A stretch of DNA of 64,000 nucleotides, from positions 1,302,001 through 1,366,000 of the forward strand of contig NZ_CP084528.1 in assembly GCF_020410745.1 (NCBI RefSeq). The letters run 5' to 3'. Position numbers and translations under genes: made by a program. The first letter of the stretch is position 1. Every line of letters begins with the position of its first letter. The notes beneath the pieces were generated by a model, which did not search any database, was not told where the DNA came from, and saw nothing but the letters and a program-made list of their open reading frames with translations. The DNA is from Kaistella polysaccharea. Its GTDB lineage: Bacteria; Bacteroidota; Bacteroidia; Flavobacteriales; Weeksellaceae. This document shows positions 1 to 9,142 of this stretch, piece after piece.

Positions 1-1251
1 CAAAACCACTCCGATATGACTTCGCAAATTGTAAAGTTCATATTGTTTTAAATCGACACCATCCAAACAAATTTTACCAGAATTAATATCGTAAAGTCTC
101 GTTATTAAGCTAATAATTGTCGATTTTCCAGCACCAGTTGCGCCAACAATTGCTACAGTTTCGCCGGGATTTACTTTAAAACTGATTCCTTTTAAAACTT
201 CCTGTTTTTCATCGTAAGAGAAGTGAACATTTTTAAATTCTATTTTTCCCTCAAAATGAGATTTGGCAATTGTTCCATGATTAGTCATGGCAAAATCCTC
301 ATCCATCACGCCCAGCACTCTTTCTGCGCCAACAATTCCTCTTTGAATATTATTAAAACGATCTGCAATCTGGCGCAGCGGACGAATTAACATTGAGATA
401 TATTGAATAAAAGCAATCACAGCCCCAGCTTTAATGGTAATAAAACCACCATATAATAGGATAAAGCCTATAAACAGCGAAGAAATAAGTTCAACAACCG
501 GAAAGAAAAGTGAAAATATAAAAACGGTTTTTAATAACGCACTTTTCAGGGTGATATTAATATCGTCAAACTTTTTAAATTCCGCCTGTTGACGGTTAAA
601 AACCTGCACCAAAGACATTCCCGAAAGTCGTTCCTGTACAAAAGAGTTTTGGTTGGCCGTCCAGGTTCGTTCGTCACCGAAAGCTTTTTTCAATCTTTTC
701 TGAAAAAATCTGGTAATAAAAACCATCAGCGGAAGAATCACCAAGGAAATATAGCTTAAATGAACATCAACCTGAAACATCATGATCAAGACGAAAACAA
801 TGCGCAGAATATCTCCAAAAACCATCAAAAAACCATCAGTATAAACCGTCGCAATAGTTTCTACATCGCCAACAGCTCGCGTCACCAATTGTCCGATCGC
901 GGTTTTATCAAAAAAAGAAGTTCGGAAATAAATCAGTTTATGATACAATCTTTCCCGTATATCACGGATTACATTCTGGGAAATATAATTGGAAAAATAG
1001 ACGAGAAAAAAGTTTAGAAATGTTTCGCCGAAAACCAAAGCCACCAGAATATAAATGTGCTTCATCATCAAATCCTTGTCACGAAGTTGAATAATATCGG
1101 TATCAACAATCTGCATCGTCAAATACGGGCGATAAGTAGAAATAATAGACAAAACAATGGAAATAATAAGCGTCACAATAAACCACGATCGAAATTTCAT
1201 TCCGATTACGAATAGCCGTTTAATTATATCCCAAGTCGATTGTTTCTTCAT
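1..1251 (-). CDS. ABC exporter, fused permease-ATPase (MsbA/multidrug type), 3' part outside window
   Basis: The 417 visible codons encode an N-terminal six-helix exporter membrane domain (about residues 1-310) followed by the start of a nucleotide-binding domain with an intact Walker A, GATGAGKST. The reading frame runs off the left edge just before the Q-loop, so the signature motif and Walker B lie outside. Such half-transporters work as homo- or heterodimers in the inner membrane and export lipids or drugs; the substrate cannot be told from sequence. The ATG at 1251 is favoured because a TAnnTTTG promoter element lies 22 bases upstream. It is transcribed in the same direction as truA, with about 90 bases between them. 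Confidence 0.93.
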   Translation of the reverse strand, partial: MKKQSTWDIIKRLFVIGMKFRSWFIVTLIISIVLSIISTYRPYLTMQIVDTDIIQLRDKDLMMKHIYILVALVFGETFLNFFLVYFSNYISQNVIRDIRERLYHKLIYFRTSFFDKTAIGQLVTRAVGDVETIATVYTDGFLMVFGDILRIVFVLIMMFQVDVHLSYISLVILPLMVFITRFFQKRLKKAFGDERTWTANQNSFVQERLSGMSLVQVFNRQQAEFKKFDDINITLKSALLKTVFIFSLFFPVVELISSLFIGFILLYGGFITIKAGAVIAFIQYISMLIRPLRQIADRFNNIQRGIVGAERVLGVMDEDFAMTNHGTIAKSHFEGKIEFKNVHFSYDEKQEVLKGISFKVNPGETVAIVGATGAGKSTIISLITRLYDINSGKICLDGVDLKQYELYNLRSHIGVVL

Positions 1252-1272
1252 ATTCTATTTAAAATTCCGCTG

Positions 1273-1280
1273 CAAAAATA
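1273..1280 (-). promoter_or_regulatory. Putative -7 promoter element of the ABC exporter
   Basis: The minus strand reads TATTTTTG, a full match to the Bacteroidota -7 consensus TAnnTTTG. It implies a leader of under 20 bases. No convincing -33 TTTG was seen at 19-21 bp. Confidence 0.5.
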
Positions 1281-1342
1281 CGGAATTTTGCAAAGATGTG
1301 CAGTGCACAAAAATTGAGTTTAGATATTGCGGTGATTGATAT

Positions 1343-2074
1343 TTAGAAATCGTAACCTACATCTACCAAAAATAAACCTTGTGGCGGCGCAGAAGTTCCC
1401 GCAGAATTTCGGTTTTTGTCTCCGATAATCCGCTGCAAATCTTGCGGTTCTAATTTTCCATTTCCGATTTCGACCATTGTTCCAACAATTGCACGAACCA
1501 TATTCCGTAAAAATCGATCTGCAGAAATAGTGAATATTAATTGCGAACCAGTCTGCTCCCAATTGGCTTTGTAGATTTTACAATAATTGGTTTTGGTATT
1601 GGTATGAAGTTTAGAAAAACTCGTAAAATCTTCGTAGGTGAGAAGAATTTCGCACGCAGCGTTCATTCGATTCACATCTAAATCACGCTTCCAAATCTGC
1701 CAGGACGAATCTTGGGTGAATGGATTTTTCTCTAAATCAATGTAATATTCATATGTACGAAACGTTGCATCAAACCGTGCGTGAAAATTTTCTCTTACCG
1801 GGAATATTCTTTTGATCGCAATATCTTGCGGCAAAAAACTATTCAGTTGATAAATTAAATTTTCCCCCAGATTTTTTTCAGTATCGAAATGCGCAAATAT
1901 TTTCTTCGCATGAACGCCGGTATCAGTCCTCCCGGCTCCTGTAATTTTAATTTCTTCGCGAAGAATTGTCGATAACGCATTTTCTAAAACTTCCTGTACA
2001 GAAATTTCATGAGGCTGAATCTGATAGCCAAAATAATTTTTACCCAAATACGAAAAGTCGATACAATACCTCAT
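1343..2074 (-). CDS. truA: tRNA pseudouridine synthase A
   Basis: TruA converts uridines 38-40 of the tRNA anticodon arm to pseudouridine. The diagnostic motif GRTDTGVHA is present with the catalytic aspartate at about residue 51, and the C-terminal part carries the family's RFLRNMVR and GLFL segments. Length is about 243 residues, normal for the family. The frame is open three codons further up to an ATG at 2083, but a -7 element at 2081-2088 overlaps that codon, so the ATG at 2074 is preferred. The resulting mRNA would be leaderless or nearly so. Confidence 0.96.
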   Translation of the reverse strand: MRYCIDFSYLGKNYFGYQIQPHEISVQEVLENALSTILREEIKITGAGRTDTGVHAKKIFAHFDTEKNLGENLIYQLNSFLPQDIAIKRIFPVRENFHARFDATFRTYEYYIDLEKNPFTQDSSWQIWKRDLDVNRMNAACEILLTYEDFTSFSKLHTNTKTNYCKIYKANWEQTGSQLIFTISADRFLRNMVRAIVGTMVEIGNGKLEPQDLQRIIGDKNRNSAGTSAPPQGLFLVDVGYDF

Positions 2075-2080
2075 CACGTG

Positions 2081-2088
2081 CAAATTTA
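2081..2088 (-). promoter_or_regulatory. Putative -7 promoter element of truA
   Basis: The minus strand reads TAAATTTG, a full TAnnTTTG match lying immediately upstream of the chosen truA start. It argues against the longer open frame. Confidence 0.55.
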
Positions 2089-2131
2089 CTGAATTTTTGG
2101 GAGCATCAAATGTTCGATTGTTGCCAAGTTC

Positions 2132-2212
2132 AGTCCGGCTTTCCGTTTCAATCTTTTTTGCCTCGTTTTTAAACGAGACAAAAAAGGATTTCCTCTACAA
2201 TCCGGGCTAAAA
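2132..2212 (-). repeat. Dispersed palindromic element, copy 1
   Basis: An 80-base unit centred on a strong hairpin: CTTTTTTG, one mismatch, CTCGTTT, two-base loop, AAACGAG, mismatch, CAAAAAAG (2153-2186). It is bounded by TCCGGCTTTCCG on one side and AATCCGGGCTAAA on the other. Read on the minus strand it has the layout TAGCCC-GATTG-AG...ATCC, hairpin, ...CGGAAAGCCGGA, shared with the element at 14216-14283 and in part with 10912-10990. It occupies most of the 375-base gap between truA and the phosphoesterase; the rest of that gap shows nothing recognisable. Confidence 0.6.
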
Positions 2213-2449
2213 CATCAAGCGGTTTTTCTTTCCCTATTATTTATTAATATCCAAAAAAATGCAAATCTAATTTTGATATTTATACTCCCACAGATTAAGA
2301 AAATCGGCGAGAGAACATTAAATATAAAAAAACACCGATAAATTATGCTGAACAAAACCTTTATCACTTTGCTTTTTTACTATTTTCTTTTTTACAGGAA
2401 GCAGTAAACTTTGATTTGTAGGTAAAAATAAAAGTAAGAAATTTACAGC

Positions 2450-2941
2450 ATGAAAATATTGCTCCTCTCCGACTCACATTCTTACATCGACGATCGGATT
2501 TTAGAATACGCAACAAACGCAGATGAAATTTGGCATTGCGGAGATTTCGGAAATCTTGAGGTTATTGAGAAAATAGAGAAAATAAAACCTCTACGCGGCG
2601 TTTACGGCAATATCGACGGCACAGAAATCCGAAAAATATTTCCCGAAATTTTACGCTTCAAATGTGAAGATGTAGAAGTTTTGATGATTCATATCGGCGG
2701 TTATCCAAACAAGTACACACCATTAGCTAGAAAAGAAATCTCCGAAAAAGCGCCGAAACTATTTATTTCAGGACATTCCCATATTTTAAAAGCGATGTAT
2801 GATCAGAAAAATAGTTTACTTCATCTTAATCCTGGTGCGATGGGAAAAGTCGGCTGGCACCAAATGCGAACGATGATGCGTTTTGAAATTAATGGCGACC
2901 AAATCGAAAATTTAGAAGTGATCGAACTGGGAAAAAAGTAA
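2450..2941 (+). CDS. YfcE/MJ0936-type metallophosphoesterase
   Basis: A single-domain calcineurin-like phosphoesterase of 163 residues. All metal-binding motifs are visible: DSH (D8, H10), CGDFGN (D32), GNID (N54), HIGG (H81) and SGHSH (H109, H111). Relatives hydrolyse phosphodiesters with Mn2+ or Ni2+; the natural substrate is unknown. The protein is cytosolic, with no signal peptide. It converges on the Ppx/GppA gene, which ends 11 bases beyond its stop. Confidence 0.92.
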   Translation: MKILLLSDSHSYIDDRILEYATNADEIWHCGDFGNLEVIEKIEKIKPLRGVYGNIDGTEIRKIFPEILRFKCEDVEVLMIHIGGYPNKYTPLARKEISEKAPKLFISGHSHILKAMYDQKNSLLHLNPGAMGKVGWHQMRTMMRFEINGDQIENLEVIELGKK

Positions 2942-2952
2942 TATTTAAATAT

Positions 2953-3837
2953 TTACTTCTTTTGGAGACCGTCATAAATACTGTGAATCAAACCATCTGC
3001 AACAGATATTTTCGGCACAAATATTTTGTCAATATCACTCCAACTCATTACATTATTGAAAATTTGCAAAGCCGGAACCAAAACATCGGCGCGGTCTTCC
3101 CGCAGATTAAACTTGCTCATGCGCTCGGCAACAGACAAGTCATTCATTTCTTTATAATATTTTTTCAGATAAGCGCTGGACATTGGTTTGCCATCCTTCG
3201 TTTTGCTCATCGAAAATATCTTATTAATATTTCCGCCTGATCCAATGGCTACAACCGGCTTTTTACTATTAATATTTTTTCGGATTTCCTCCTTCATTTC
3301 CTTCCATAAATCTTCAGTAACCAAACCGTTCAGCAAGCGAATCGTTCCGATATTGAAAGATTTCTCATACGCCATCAGACCATTTTCGTAGAACATAAGC
3401 TCTGTGGAACCGCCGCCCACATCAATATAAAGATAGGCGGAGTTTTTATCGAGTGCATCGGCGACATGGTTTTCAAAAACCAAACCTGCTTCCTCATCTC
3501 CAGAAATAATCTCGATGTCAATACCCGAAGATTTCTTGACTTTCCCAATAATTTCAGGACCGTTCTTCGCATCTCGCATTGCACTGGTCGCACAAGCCCG
3601 AAAATGCTCGACTTTATAAATTTTCATTAGATTGCTGAAAACTGTCATCGAATCCATAATCATCTGCTCTCGCTCTTTGCCGATTTCACCTTTGGTAAAA
3701 ACATCCATTCCCAGACGCAGTGGAATACGCAAAAGATTAAGTTTCGTGAACTGTGGTTTTCCTTTTTTAGGTTCCGTTACTTCATTTATAAGCAGGCGCG
3801 CTGCATTACTTCCGATGTCGATAGCGGCAATTCTCAT
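2953..3837 (-). CDS. Ppx/GppA family exopolyphosphatase or pppGpp phosphatase
   Basis: The 294-residue protein has the ASKHA-fold phosphate-binding motifs of the family: DIGSNA at the N terminus and DVGGGSTEL near residue 140. It lacks the extra C-terminal HD-like region of long Ppx proteins, so it is the short form. It may release phosphate from polyphosphate or from pppGpp; sequence alone does not decide. A polyphosphate kinase gene lies in the same window at 36 kb but is not linked. The gene starts eight bases after the end of the cytidine deaminase gene and is probably co-transcribed with it. Confidence 0.9.
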   Translation of the reverse strand: MRIAAIDIGSNAARLLINEVTEPKKGKPQFTKLNLLRIPLRLGMDVFTKGEIGKEREQMIMDSMTVFSNLMKIYKVEHFRACATSAMRDAKNGPEIIGKVKKSSGIDIEIISGDEEAGLVFENHVADALDKNSAYLYIDVGGGSTELMFYENGLMAYEKSFNIGTIRLLNGLVTEDLWKEMKEEIRKNINSKKPVVAIGSGGNINKIFSMSKTKDGKPMSSAYLKKYYKEMNDLSVAERMSKFNLREDRADVLVPALQIFNNVMSWSDIDKIFVPKISVADGLIHSIYDGLQKK

Positions 3838-3845
3838 GGTTTTAT

Positions 3846-4325
3846 TTAAAGATATGAGGAATCAAAAGAAAAGGGCAAGAGTTCCCGAATAGATTTTGTT
3901 TTGTAAATGGCTCCACCAAGAGAGGCAAAATAAATCTCGATCTCTTCATTTTGCTTGGCTTCATATTCCAAAATAGATTGTCGGCATGCTCCACAAGGCG
4001 GAATCGGAACAGATGAAGTTGCATTTCGAGGCGCACCAATAACGAAAAGTTTTTTGATTTTGACGTCTGGATAATTTGCTCCGGTATAAAAAATGGTTGT
4101 TCTTTCGGCACATAAGCCTGAAGGATACGCTGCATTTTCCTGATTGCTGCCGGTTATAATCTCACCATTCTCCAGTAAAATTGCACAACCAACGGTAAAA
4201 TCAGAGTACGGCGCGTACGCTAAATCACGAAACTTCATTGCTTTATCGAATAGCATCTTCTCCATTTCATCGAGATGATCATAACTTTCAATAGATTCAA
4301 ACTTTATAGTATGTTCTTTTTGCAT
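3846..4325 (-). CDS. cdd: Cytidine deaminase
   Basis: A homotetrameric-type deaminase (159 residues) converting cytidine or deoxycytidine to uridine forms in pyrimidine salvage. The zinc site is complete: CAE (C72, catalytic E74) and PCGACRQ (C111, C114). The N-terminal AYAPYSDFTVG segment is the family's substrate-binding stretch. It is the first gene of an apparent two-gene unit with the Ppx/GppA phosphatase. A near-consensus -7 element (TATCTTTA, one mismatch) lies about 15 bases upstream of the start. Confidence 0.95.
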   Translation of the reverse strand: MQKEHTIKFESIESYDHLDEMEKMLFDKAMKFRDLAYAPYSDFTVGCAILLENGEIITGSNQENAAYPSGLCAERTTIFYTGANYPDVKIKKLFVIGAPRNATSSVPIPPCGACRQSILEYEAKQNEEIEIYFASLGGAIYKTKSIRELLPFSFDSSYL

Positions 4326-4517
4326 GTATTAAAAATAGGAAAGTAAAGATAGCTGATTTTTTTAAAAACCATTGAATCTCCATGTAATATATACCTGCTA
4401 ATTTTTCTGCTGCAGTTTGGCAGAACGCATTAGTATAATTATTCTGCCGTGAATTCAAAATTGATTTAGATAAATAGTATAAACAAGGATATTTAACACC
4501 TGGAATTAGAGTTTTCT

Positions 4518-4532
4518 TATGAGTACAATCAT
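4518..4532 (+). promoter_or_regulatory. Weak candidate Crp/Fnr-type operator
   Basis: TATGAGTACAATCAT has the TGA-N6-TCA core and matches 12 of 15 positions of the operator found in the nos region (TATGAYTACGGTCAY). Its centre is about 63 bp before the -7 element at 4585, unlike the 33-35 bp seen at the nos sites, so a role is less certain. Confidence 0.3.
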
Positions 4533-4584
4533 AGAAATAAACCGTGAAAAGACTCCCTTTTTTACAAATCTCTTATCGTAGTTT

Positions 4585-4592
4585 TACCTTTG
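4585..4592 (+). promoter_or_regulatory. Putative -7 promoter element of the DUF892 gene
   Basis: TACCTTTG is a full TAnnTTTG match 34 bases before the start codon at 4627. The remaining 300-base gap to cdd also holds an inverted repeat TTCTGC...GCAGAA near 4405-4426 of unknown role. Confidence 0.5.
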
Positions 4593-4626
4593 GAATATTC
4601 AGTTTTTACCTTTCCAAAATAGTACA

Positions 4627-5193
4627 ATGATCGCCATGAAAAATATTGATAAACCGATTCGTTCTTTATCAAATAATAAAATTTTAAAATCCCAATCTGA
4701 ACTGGAAATTTTTTTTATTCACTCTTTACAGGAGATGTACGAAGCGGAATGCGTGATAGAAGAGGAATTCGGTAAAATTGAAAATAAAATACTTTCACCA
4801 AATTTACATGATATTCTCAAACGTCATTTTGCAATTCACCTCAGACATATGGTTAGAATGCGGAAAATCTTTCAGCTGGAAGGTGAAACTGTCACACGTA
4901 AAAAATGTGAAAGCATCAACGCAATTCTCTCCGAAGCAATCAGCCACCTCTATCTTTTTTCTGATGATATTGCAAATTGGGAAATCGCCTTAATTCTTGT
5001 TTCTCAAAAATTAGCACATTTAAAAATTGCATCCTACAGCGGATTAGCTCATTTAGCAATTAAGCTGAAACATTATGAAGCTGCTACACTGTTTGCGATT
5101 TGCGTACAAGAGGAAGAAGAATTCATCGTAAATAATTTAAATGGAATTATCAATGAATTTTTAGCATCTCATATCGATGGCTACAAAAAATAA
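4627..5193 (+). CDS. DUF892 (YciE/YciF-like) ferritin-like protein
   Basis: The 188-residue, mostly helical protein shows the DUF892 pattern: ELEIFFIHSLQEMYEAE at residues 25-41, a helix with HFAIHLRHMVRM, a KKCES segment, QKLAHLKIASYSGL in helix three and EAATLFAICVQEEEEF in the last helix. The repeated Glu and His residues are those expected of a ferritin-like di-metal bundle. YciE/YciF relatives are stress-induced, but their biochemical role is not settled. It is a single gene with its own promoter. A possible Crp/Fnr-type site lies upstream. Confidence 0.8.
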   Translation: MIAMKNIDKPIRSLSNNKILKSQSELEIFFIHSLQEMYEAECVIEEEFGKIENKILSPNLHDILKRHFAIHLRHMVRMRKIFQLEGETVTRKKCESINAILSEAISHLYLFSDDIANWEIALILVSQKLAHLKIASYSGLAHLAIKLKHYEAATLFAICVQEEEEFIVNNLNGIINEFLASHIDGYKK

Positions 5194-5303
5194 ATAGTAC
5201 GATTTTTAAAAATTATTTATAAAGAGGTTTTCGTTTTGAGGGTCTCTTTACCGTATATCGATATTATAAATGACAAGCGATCAAATTTCAACTTCACTTT
5301 TTG

Positions 5304-5311
5304 TAAATTTG
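5304..5311 (+). promoter_or_regulatory. Putative -7 promoter element of the NADPH dehydrogenase gene
   Basis: TAAATTTG is a full match to TAnnTTTG, 18 bases before the ATG at 5330. Confidence 0.5.
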
Positions 5312-5329
5312 ACGTCTTAAAAAAAGTTT

Positions 5330-6379
5330 ATGATATTATATTCCCCTATAAAATTTAGAAATCTCGAATTAAAGAACCGTTGGGTAATGTCCCCGATGTG
5401 TATGTACTCTTGCGATCAAGGCGTTCCGAATGATTTTCATTTTGTGCATTATGCGAGCCGCGCCCAAGGCGGAACAGGTTTGCTGATCGTAGAAGCAACT
5501 GGAGTTGTGCCGGACGGAAGAATTACGCACAAGTGCACGGGACTTTGGAACGATGAACAAACGCAAGGTTTTAAAATAATTGTAGATTTTATACATCAGA
5601 ATTCTGAAAGCAAAATCGGAATTCAACTAGGACACGCGGGAAGAAAAGCCTCAACCTGGGTTGGTAAGCAGCTTTCTTTGGAAGATGGTTGGGAAACTGT
5701 CGCGCCTTCAAAAATTCCTTATGCCGAAGGAGAGCGAATTCCACATGAATTGACAATTCCAGAAATTAAAAAGTTAGTTGAGGATTTTAAAGATGCTACG
5801 AGAAGATCTTTGGAAGCTGGCTTTGATTTAATAGAAATTCACGCAGCACACGGCTATTTGATTCACCAGTTTATGTCTCCATTATCAAATGTAAGAACTG
5901 ATGAATATGGCGGAAGTTTTGAAAATAGAATCCGATTTCTTATAGAAATTGTAGATGCTGCAAATGAACTTTTGGATGAAAATCACCCTTTATTCGTGAG
6001 GATTTCTGGAACTGAATACGCAGAAAATGGTTGGGATATTGATGACAGCGTAAAACTTGCAGAAGTTTTAAAGAGCAAAAACGTCGATTTGATCGATGTT
6101 TCCAGCGGAGGAAATATTGCTGGTACCAAGATCACTTTGTTTGATGGATACCAAGTTCCATTAGCCGCGCAAATTAAAAAAGAAACCGGAATGAAAACCG
6201 GCGCTGTTGGATTGATAAAATCTGCAGAATTGGCAGAAGAAATTTTGGAAAAAGAAGAAGCTGACTTGATTTTCGTCGCTCGTGAAATTTTAAGAAATCC
6301 CTACTTGGCTATTCAAGGTTCCTTCGAAGCAAAAGACGAATGTGATTTTCCACATCAATACGACAGAGCACGAATATAA
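5330..6379 (+). CDS. namA: Old-yellow-enzyme family NADPH dehydrogenase (YqjM/NamA type)
   Basis: An FMN-dependent ene-reductase of 349 residues that reduces activated C=C bonds and some nitro compounds with NADPH. The YqjM-class signature is clear: SPMCMYS near residues 21-27 (the cysteine and tyrosine that tune the flavin), DFHFVHY, and the substrate-binding HAAHGYLIHQFMSPLSN segment. The C-terminal LIFVAREILRNPY is also typical. It is cytosolic and stands alone, ending in a strong terminator that it shares with the convergent hemL. Confidence 0.92.
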   Translation: MILYSPIKFRNLELKNRWVMSPMCMYSCDQGVPNDFHFVHYASRAQGGTGLLIVEATGVVPDGRITHKCTGLWNDEQTQGFKIIVDFIHQNSESKIGIQLGHAGRKASTWVGKQLSLEDGWETVAPSKIPYAEGERIPHELTIPEIKKLVEDFKDATRRSLEAGFDLIEIHAAHGYLIHQFMSPLSNVRTDEYGGSFENRIRFLIEIVDAANELLDENHPLFVRISGTEYAENGWDIDDSVKLAEVLKSKNVDLIDVSSGGNIAGTKITLFDGYQVPLAAQIKKETGMKTGAVGLIKSAELAEEILEKEEADLIFVAREILRNPYLAIQGSFEAKDECDFPHQYDRARI

Positions 6380-6400
6380 AAATTTGGCACTCAAAATAGA

Positions 6401-6430
6401 AAAGCCAGTTCGAAATGAACTGGCTTTTTT
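6401..6430. terminator. Bidirectional intrinsic terminator between namA and hemL
   Basis: The stem AAAGCCAGTTC/GAACTGGCTTT with loop GAAAT is followed by a T run on the plus strand and preceded by A-rich sequence that serves the minus strand. Confidence 0.85.
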
Positions 6431-6454
6431 GGCTTATAAAATAATATATAAATA

Positions 6455-7738
6455 TTAAGAATATTCAAACTGTTGAATCACGTCTAATGTTTTATCGATT
6501 TCCTTTTCTTTTATCGCATCAGAAATAAACCAGGTTTCGTAACCGCTCGGTGGCAAATAAATTCCCTTCGCCAATAACTGATGAAAGAAATTATTAAAAA
6601 GTGCATGGTTTGCATTGGCAGCTTCATCAAAATTTGAAACCGCATTGATGTGGAAAAACACACTCATCATCGCACCTTTTCGGTTGATTCGATGTTCGAT
6701 GCTTTTAGAATTCAAAATTTTTCCAATTTCAAAATCTAAAGTTTCGGTCGTCTTATTCAGGTTTTCGTAAAAACTATTATCATTTTTAATGATTTGTAAA
6801 GTCGTTAATCCGGCGCGCATCGCCAATGGATTTCCGCTTAATGTTCCGGCTTGGTAAACTGCTCCTTTCGGCGCAAGATGATCCATGATTTCATTTCGTC
6901 CGGCAAAAGCACCCACAGGAAGTCCGCCACCAATCACTTTTCCGAAGGTGACTAAATCAGCTTTCACATTATATAATTCCTGAGCGCCACCAAATGCCAA
7001 ACGGAAACCCGTCATAACTTCATCAAAAATTAAAAGCGCTCCGTTTTCATCACAAAGTTTTCTCAGTTTTTGTAGGAAATTATTTTCCGGTAAAACGCAA
7101 CCCATATTTCCGGCAACAGGTTCGATAATAACTGCAGCAATTTCACCTTGATTGTGACGGAATAAATCTTCTACTTGTTCAATATCATTATATTTTGCGT
7201 TCAAAGTATCGTGCGCTGTTCCGGGCGTTACACCAGGAGAACTAGGATTTCCAAAAGTTGCAGCTCCACTACCCGCTTTAATTAAAAAAGAATCGGAATG
7301 CCCATGATAACAACCTTCGAATTTGATGAATTTATTTCTTCCGGTAAAACCCCGAGCCAAACGAATGGCGCTCATACAGGCTTCTGTGCCTGAAGAAACC
7401 ATTCTAATCTGGTCGATATTTGGAACATTTTCTACAATAAATTTTGCGATTTCAGTTTCCAGCTCGGTTGGTGTTCCGTAAGAAAAACCTTTTTCTGCCT
7501 GCTTTTTAATGGCTTCTAAAACTTCGGGATGTGTATGTCCGAGAATTGCGGGACCCCAAGAATTGATATAATCGATGTACTGGTTATCGTCGGCATCAGT
7601 AAGGTAAGCACCTTTTGCAGCTTTCATAAAAATAGGAACGCCACCTACGGATTTAAAGGCACGAACGGGAGAATTCACGCCGCCCGGGATATATTTGTAA
7701 GCTTCGTCAAATAAAGCTGAACTTCTTTGGTAATTCAT
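6455..7738 (-). CDS. hemL: Glutamate-1-semialdehyde 2,1-aminomutase
   Basis: This PLP enzyme makes 5-aminolevulinate from glutamate-1-semialdehyde in the C5 heme pathway. The 427-residue protein is full length and contains [11 protein letters not shown] at the N terminus, [22 protein letters not shown] and the PLP lysine in TFGKVIGGG (K267). Heme supply is relevant to the cytochromes c elsewhere in the window, but the gene is not linked to them. It lies 62 bases downstream of the glucosaminidase gene on the same strand. Confidence 0.97.
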   Translation of the reverse strand: MNYQRSSALFDEAYKYIPGGVNSPVRAFKSVGGVPIFMKAAKGAYLTDADDNQYIDYINSWGPAILGHTHPEVLEAIKKQAEKGFSYGTPTELETEIAKFIVENVPNIDQIRMVSSGTEACMSAIRLARGFTGRNKFIKFEGCYHGHSDSFLIKAGSGAATFGNPSSPGVTPGTAHDTLNAKYNDIEQVEDLFRHNQGEIAAVIIEPVAGNMGCVLPENNFLQKLRKLCDENGALLIFDEVMTGFRLAFGGAQELYNVKADLVTFGKVIGGGLPVGAFAGRNEIMDHLAPKGAVYQAGTLSGNPLAMRAGLTTLQIIKNDNSFYENLNKTTETLDFEIGKILNSKSIEHRINRKGAMMSVFFHINAVSNFDEAANANHALFNNFFHQLLAKGIYLPPSGYETWFISDAIKEKEIDKTLDVIQQFEYS

Positions 7739-7800
7739 GAGTGATAATAATGAGTGATGACAAATAATAAAAGTTTAACCTTTACAGTCTAACTTCCTTC

Positions 7801-8850
7801 CTATTTCTTTGGTTTTTTGCTTTGTAGATAAATAACTTGCCCAACTTTCGGCTGTCTGCCAAAGTCCATTCGATTTTTCGAATACAATTTTTTTACTTTA
7901 ATTCCGAATTTTTGGGAAATATCGTGCATCGATTCGCCAGATTGTGCTTTGTAGGTAGCAACATTTCCAGAGGAAGATTTCGATTCTAAAAATAAAATGT
8001 CATTTCTACGCAACCGATTTCCGTCGAGTTCGTTCCATTTCATTAAACGACTTTCTGAAACACCAAATTTCTTTGAAATGGCTTCAAGACTAATATCATC
8101 AGGAATAATGACAAATTTCTTACCGCCATTCGGGTGACTTTTAATTAAAATAGATTTTAAAGTTTCTGCTTTCGAAACAATATCATTTACATTTTTTTGC
8201 TGTTTTGCATAAGAAACTTGTTCGTATGGAACTTTTACCGTTACAGGTTTAGTAGTGGCCCGGCTCTGATCCATTTGCGCCATAAAAATACGGTCGTTTT
8301 TCAAATCTGGATACATTTTTAAAACAGCATAAAGAACTTCTTTAGAATTTGTTTTGTCGAATTCGTAGAGTTTATTTTTTTCAATTTTATCGATTAGTAT
8401 ATAGGCATAACGTGGATTTGTGGCATAACCAGCTTTTTTCAAACCGTGAGCCCAGGCTTTATAATCCATCATATCGAGCTTGAAAAGATTCACGTAATAT
8501 TGACGGTATGCCAAGAACTTCGAATGATCTTCATAGGAATCACGGGGATCGTCATACACGCGAAAACATTCATTTGGCGCATCGTCCGTGTGTTTCATTG
8601 TTTTGCCCGTCCAGTCTTCTTTACATTTAATTCCAAAATGATTATTTCCCTGCTGAGCCAAGCGACTTTGTCCGCCGCCAGTTTCCAAAAGTCCTTGTGC
8701 TAAAGTAATCGACGCGGGGATTTTATATTTTTCCATTTCTTCTACGGCGTAAGAAGCAAATTTCTGGATATATTGCTCATCTGTCTTCCAGGTTTGAGCG
8801 TGAAACTTTGCTATAATTAGGAGTGCCAAAGCAAAAAATACTTTCTTCAT
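7801..8850 (-). CDS. Secreted glucosaminidase (GH73) with two LysM domains
   Basis: A peptidoglycan hydrolase of 349 residues. Residues 1-19 form a Sec signal peptide ending HAQ. About residues 25-170 are a GH73/mannosyl-glycoprotein endo-beta-N-acetylglucosaminidase-like domain with ITLAQGLLETGGGQS (probable catalytic E56), NHFGIKC and the GYATNPRYA motif. Two LysM repeats follow at about 243-290 and 300-345, which would anchor it to cell wall glycan. The domain order is typical of flavobacterial cell-separation enzymes. Confidence 0.93.
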   Translation of the reverse strand: MKKVFFALALLIIAKFHAQTWKTDEQYIQKFASYAVEEMEKYKIPASITLAQGLLETGGGQSRLAQQGNNHFGIKCKEDWTGKTMKHTDDAPNECFRVYDDPRDSYEDHSKFLAYRQYYVNLFKLDMMDYKAWAHGLKKAGYATNPRYAYILIDKIEKNKLYEFDKTNSKEVLYAVLKMYPDLKNDRIFMAQMDQSRATTKPVTVKVPYEQVSYAKQQKNVNDIVSKAETLKSILIKSHPNGGKKFVIIPDDISLEAISKKFGVSESRLMKWNELDGNRLRRNDILFLESKSSSGNVATYKAQSGESMHDISQKFGIKVKKLYSKNRMDFGRQPKVGQVIYLQSKKPKK

Positions 8851-9142
8851 ATATTAATTTTAATGATTTAAAAAACAGTAGTTTTTTCGATCATATTTAT
8901 TTGATAAACAGTTATATTTTATTTTTTAATCTCATCTAAAGGAGGCAAAAAATATTTCTATAAACTGCTTTTTTTAAGGCGCAGAGGTTTTGATCTGAAG
9001 ATCAAATTTTCTGTCGTTCGCTGATTCTGCCGAGGCGCAGAGTTAATATAATTATTAATCTGCTTAATCTTTAAAATCTGCGAAAGAATCCTTCTGTCTC
9101 AGCTTCCACAATGATCACTTCAATCTTTAATGACTGTTTAGT
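8851..9142. other. 292-base intergenic region with short degenerate repeats
   Basis: There is no open frame worth calling. The 10-mer AGGCGCAGAG occurs twice about 63 bases apart (near 8977 and 9040), and the palindrome GATCTGAAGATC lies between them. It may be a decayed dispersed element. No promoter consensus was found for the glucosaminidase gene. Confidence 0.35.

Noticed and set aside
760-1017. 85-codon plus-strand frame at the left edge
   Set aside because: It lies antisense to the ABC exporter membrane domain, which is clearly coding.
8977-9050. Repeated AGGCGCAGAG motifs as a possible RNA gene or attachment site
   Set aside because: No stable overall fold, no flanking integrase or tRNA, and only two short copies.
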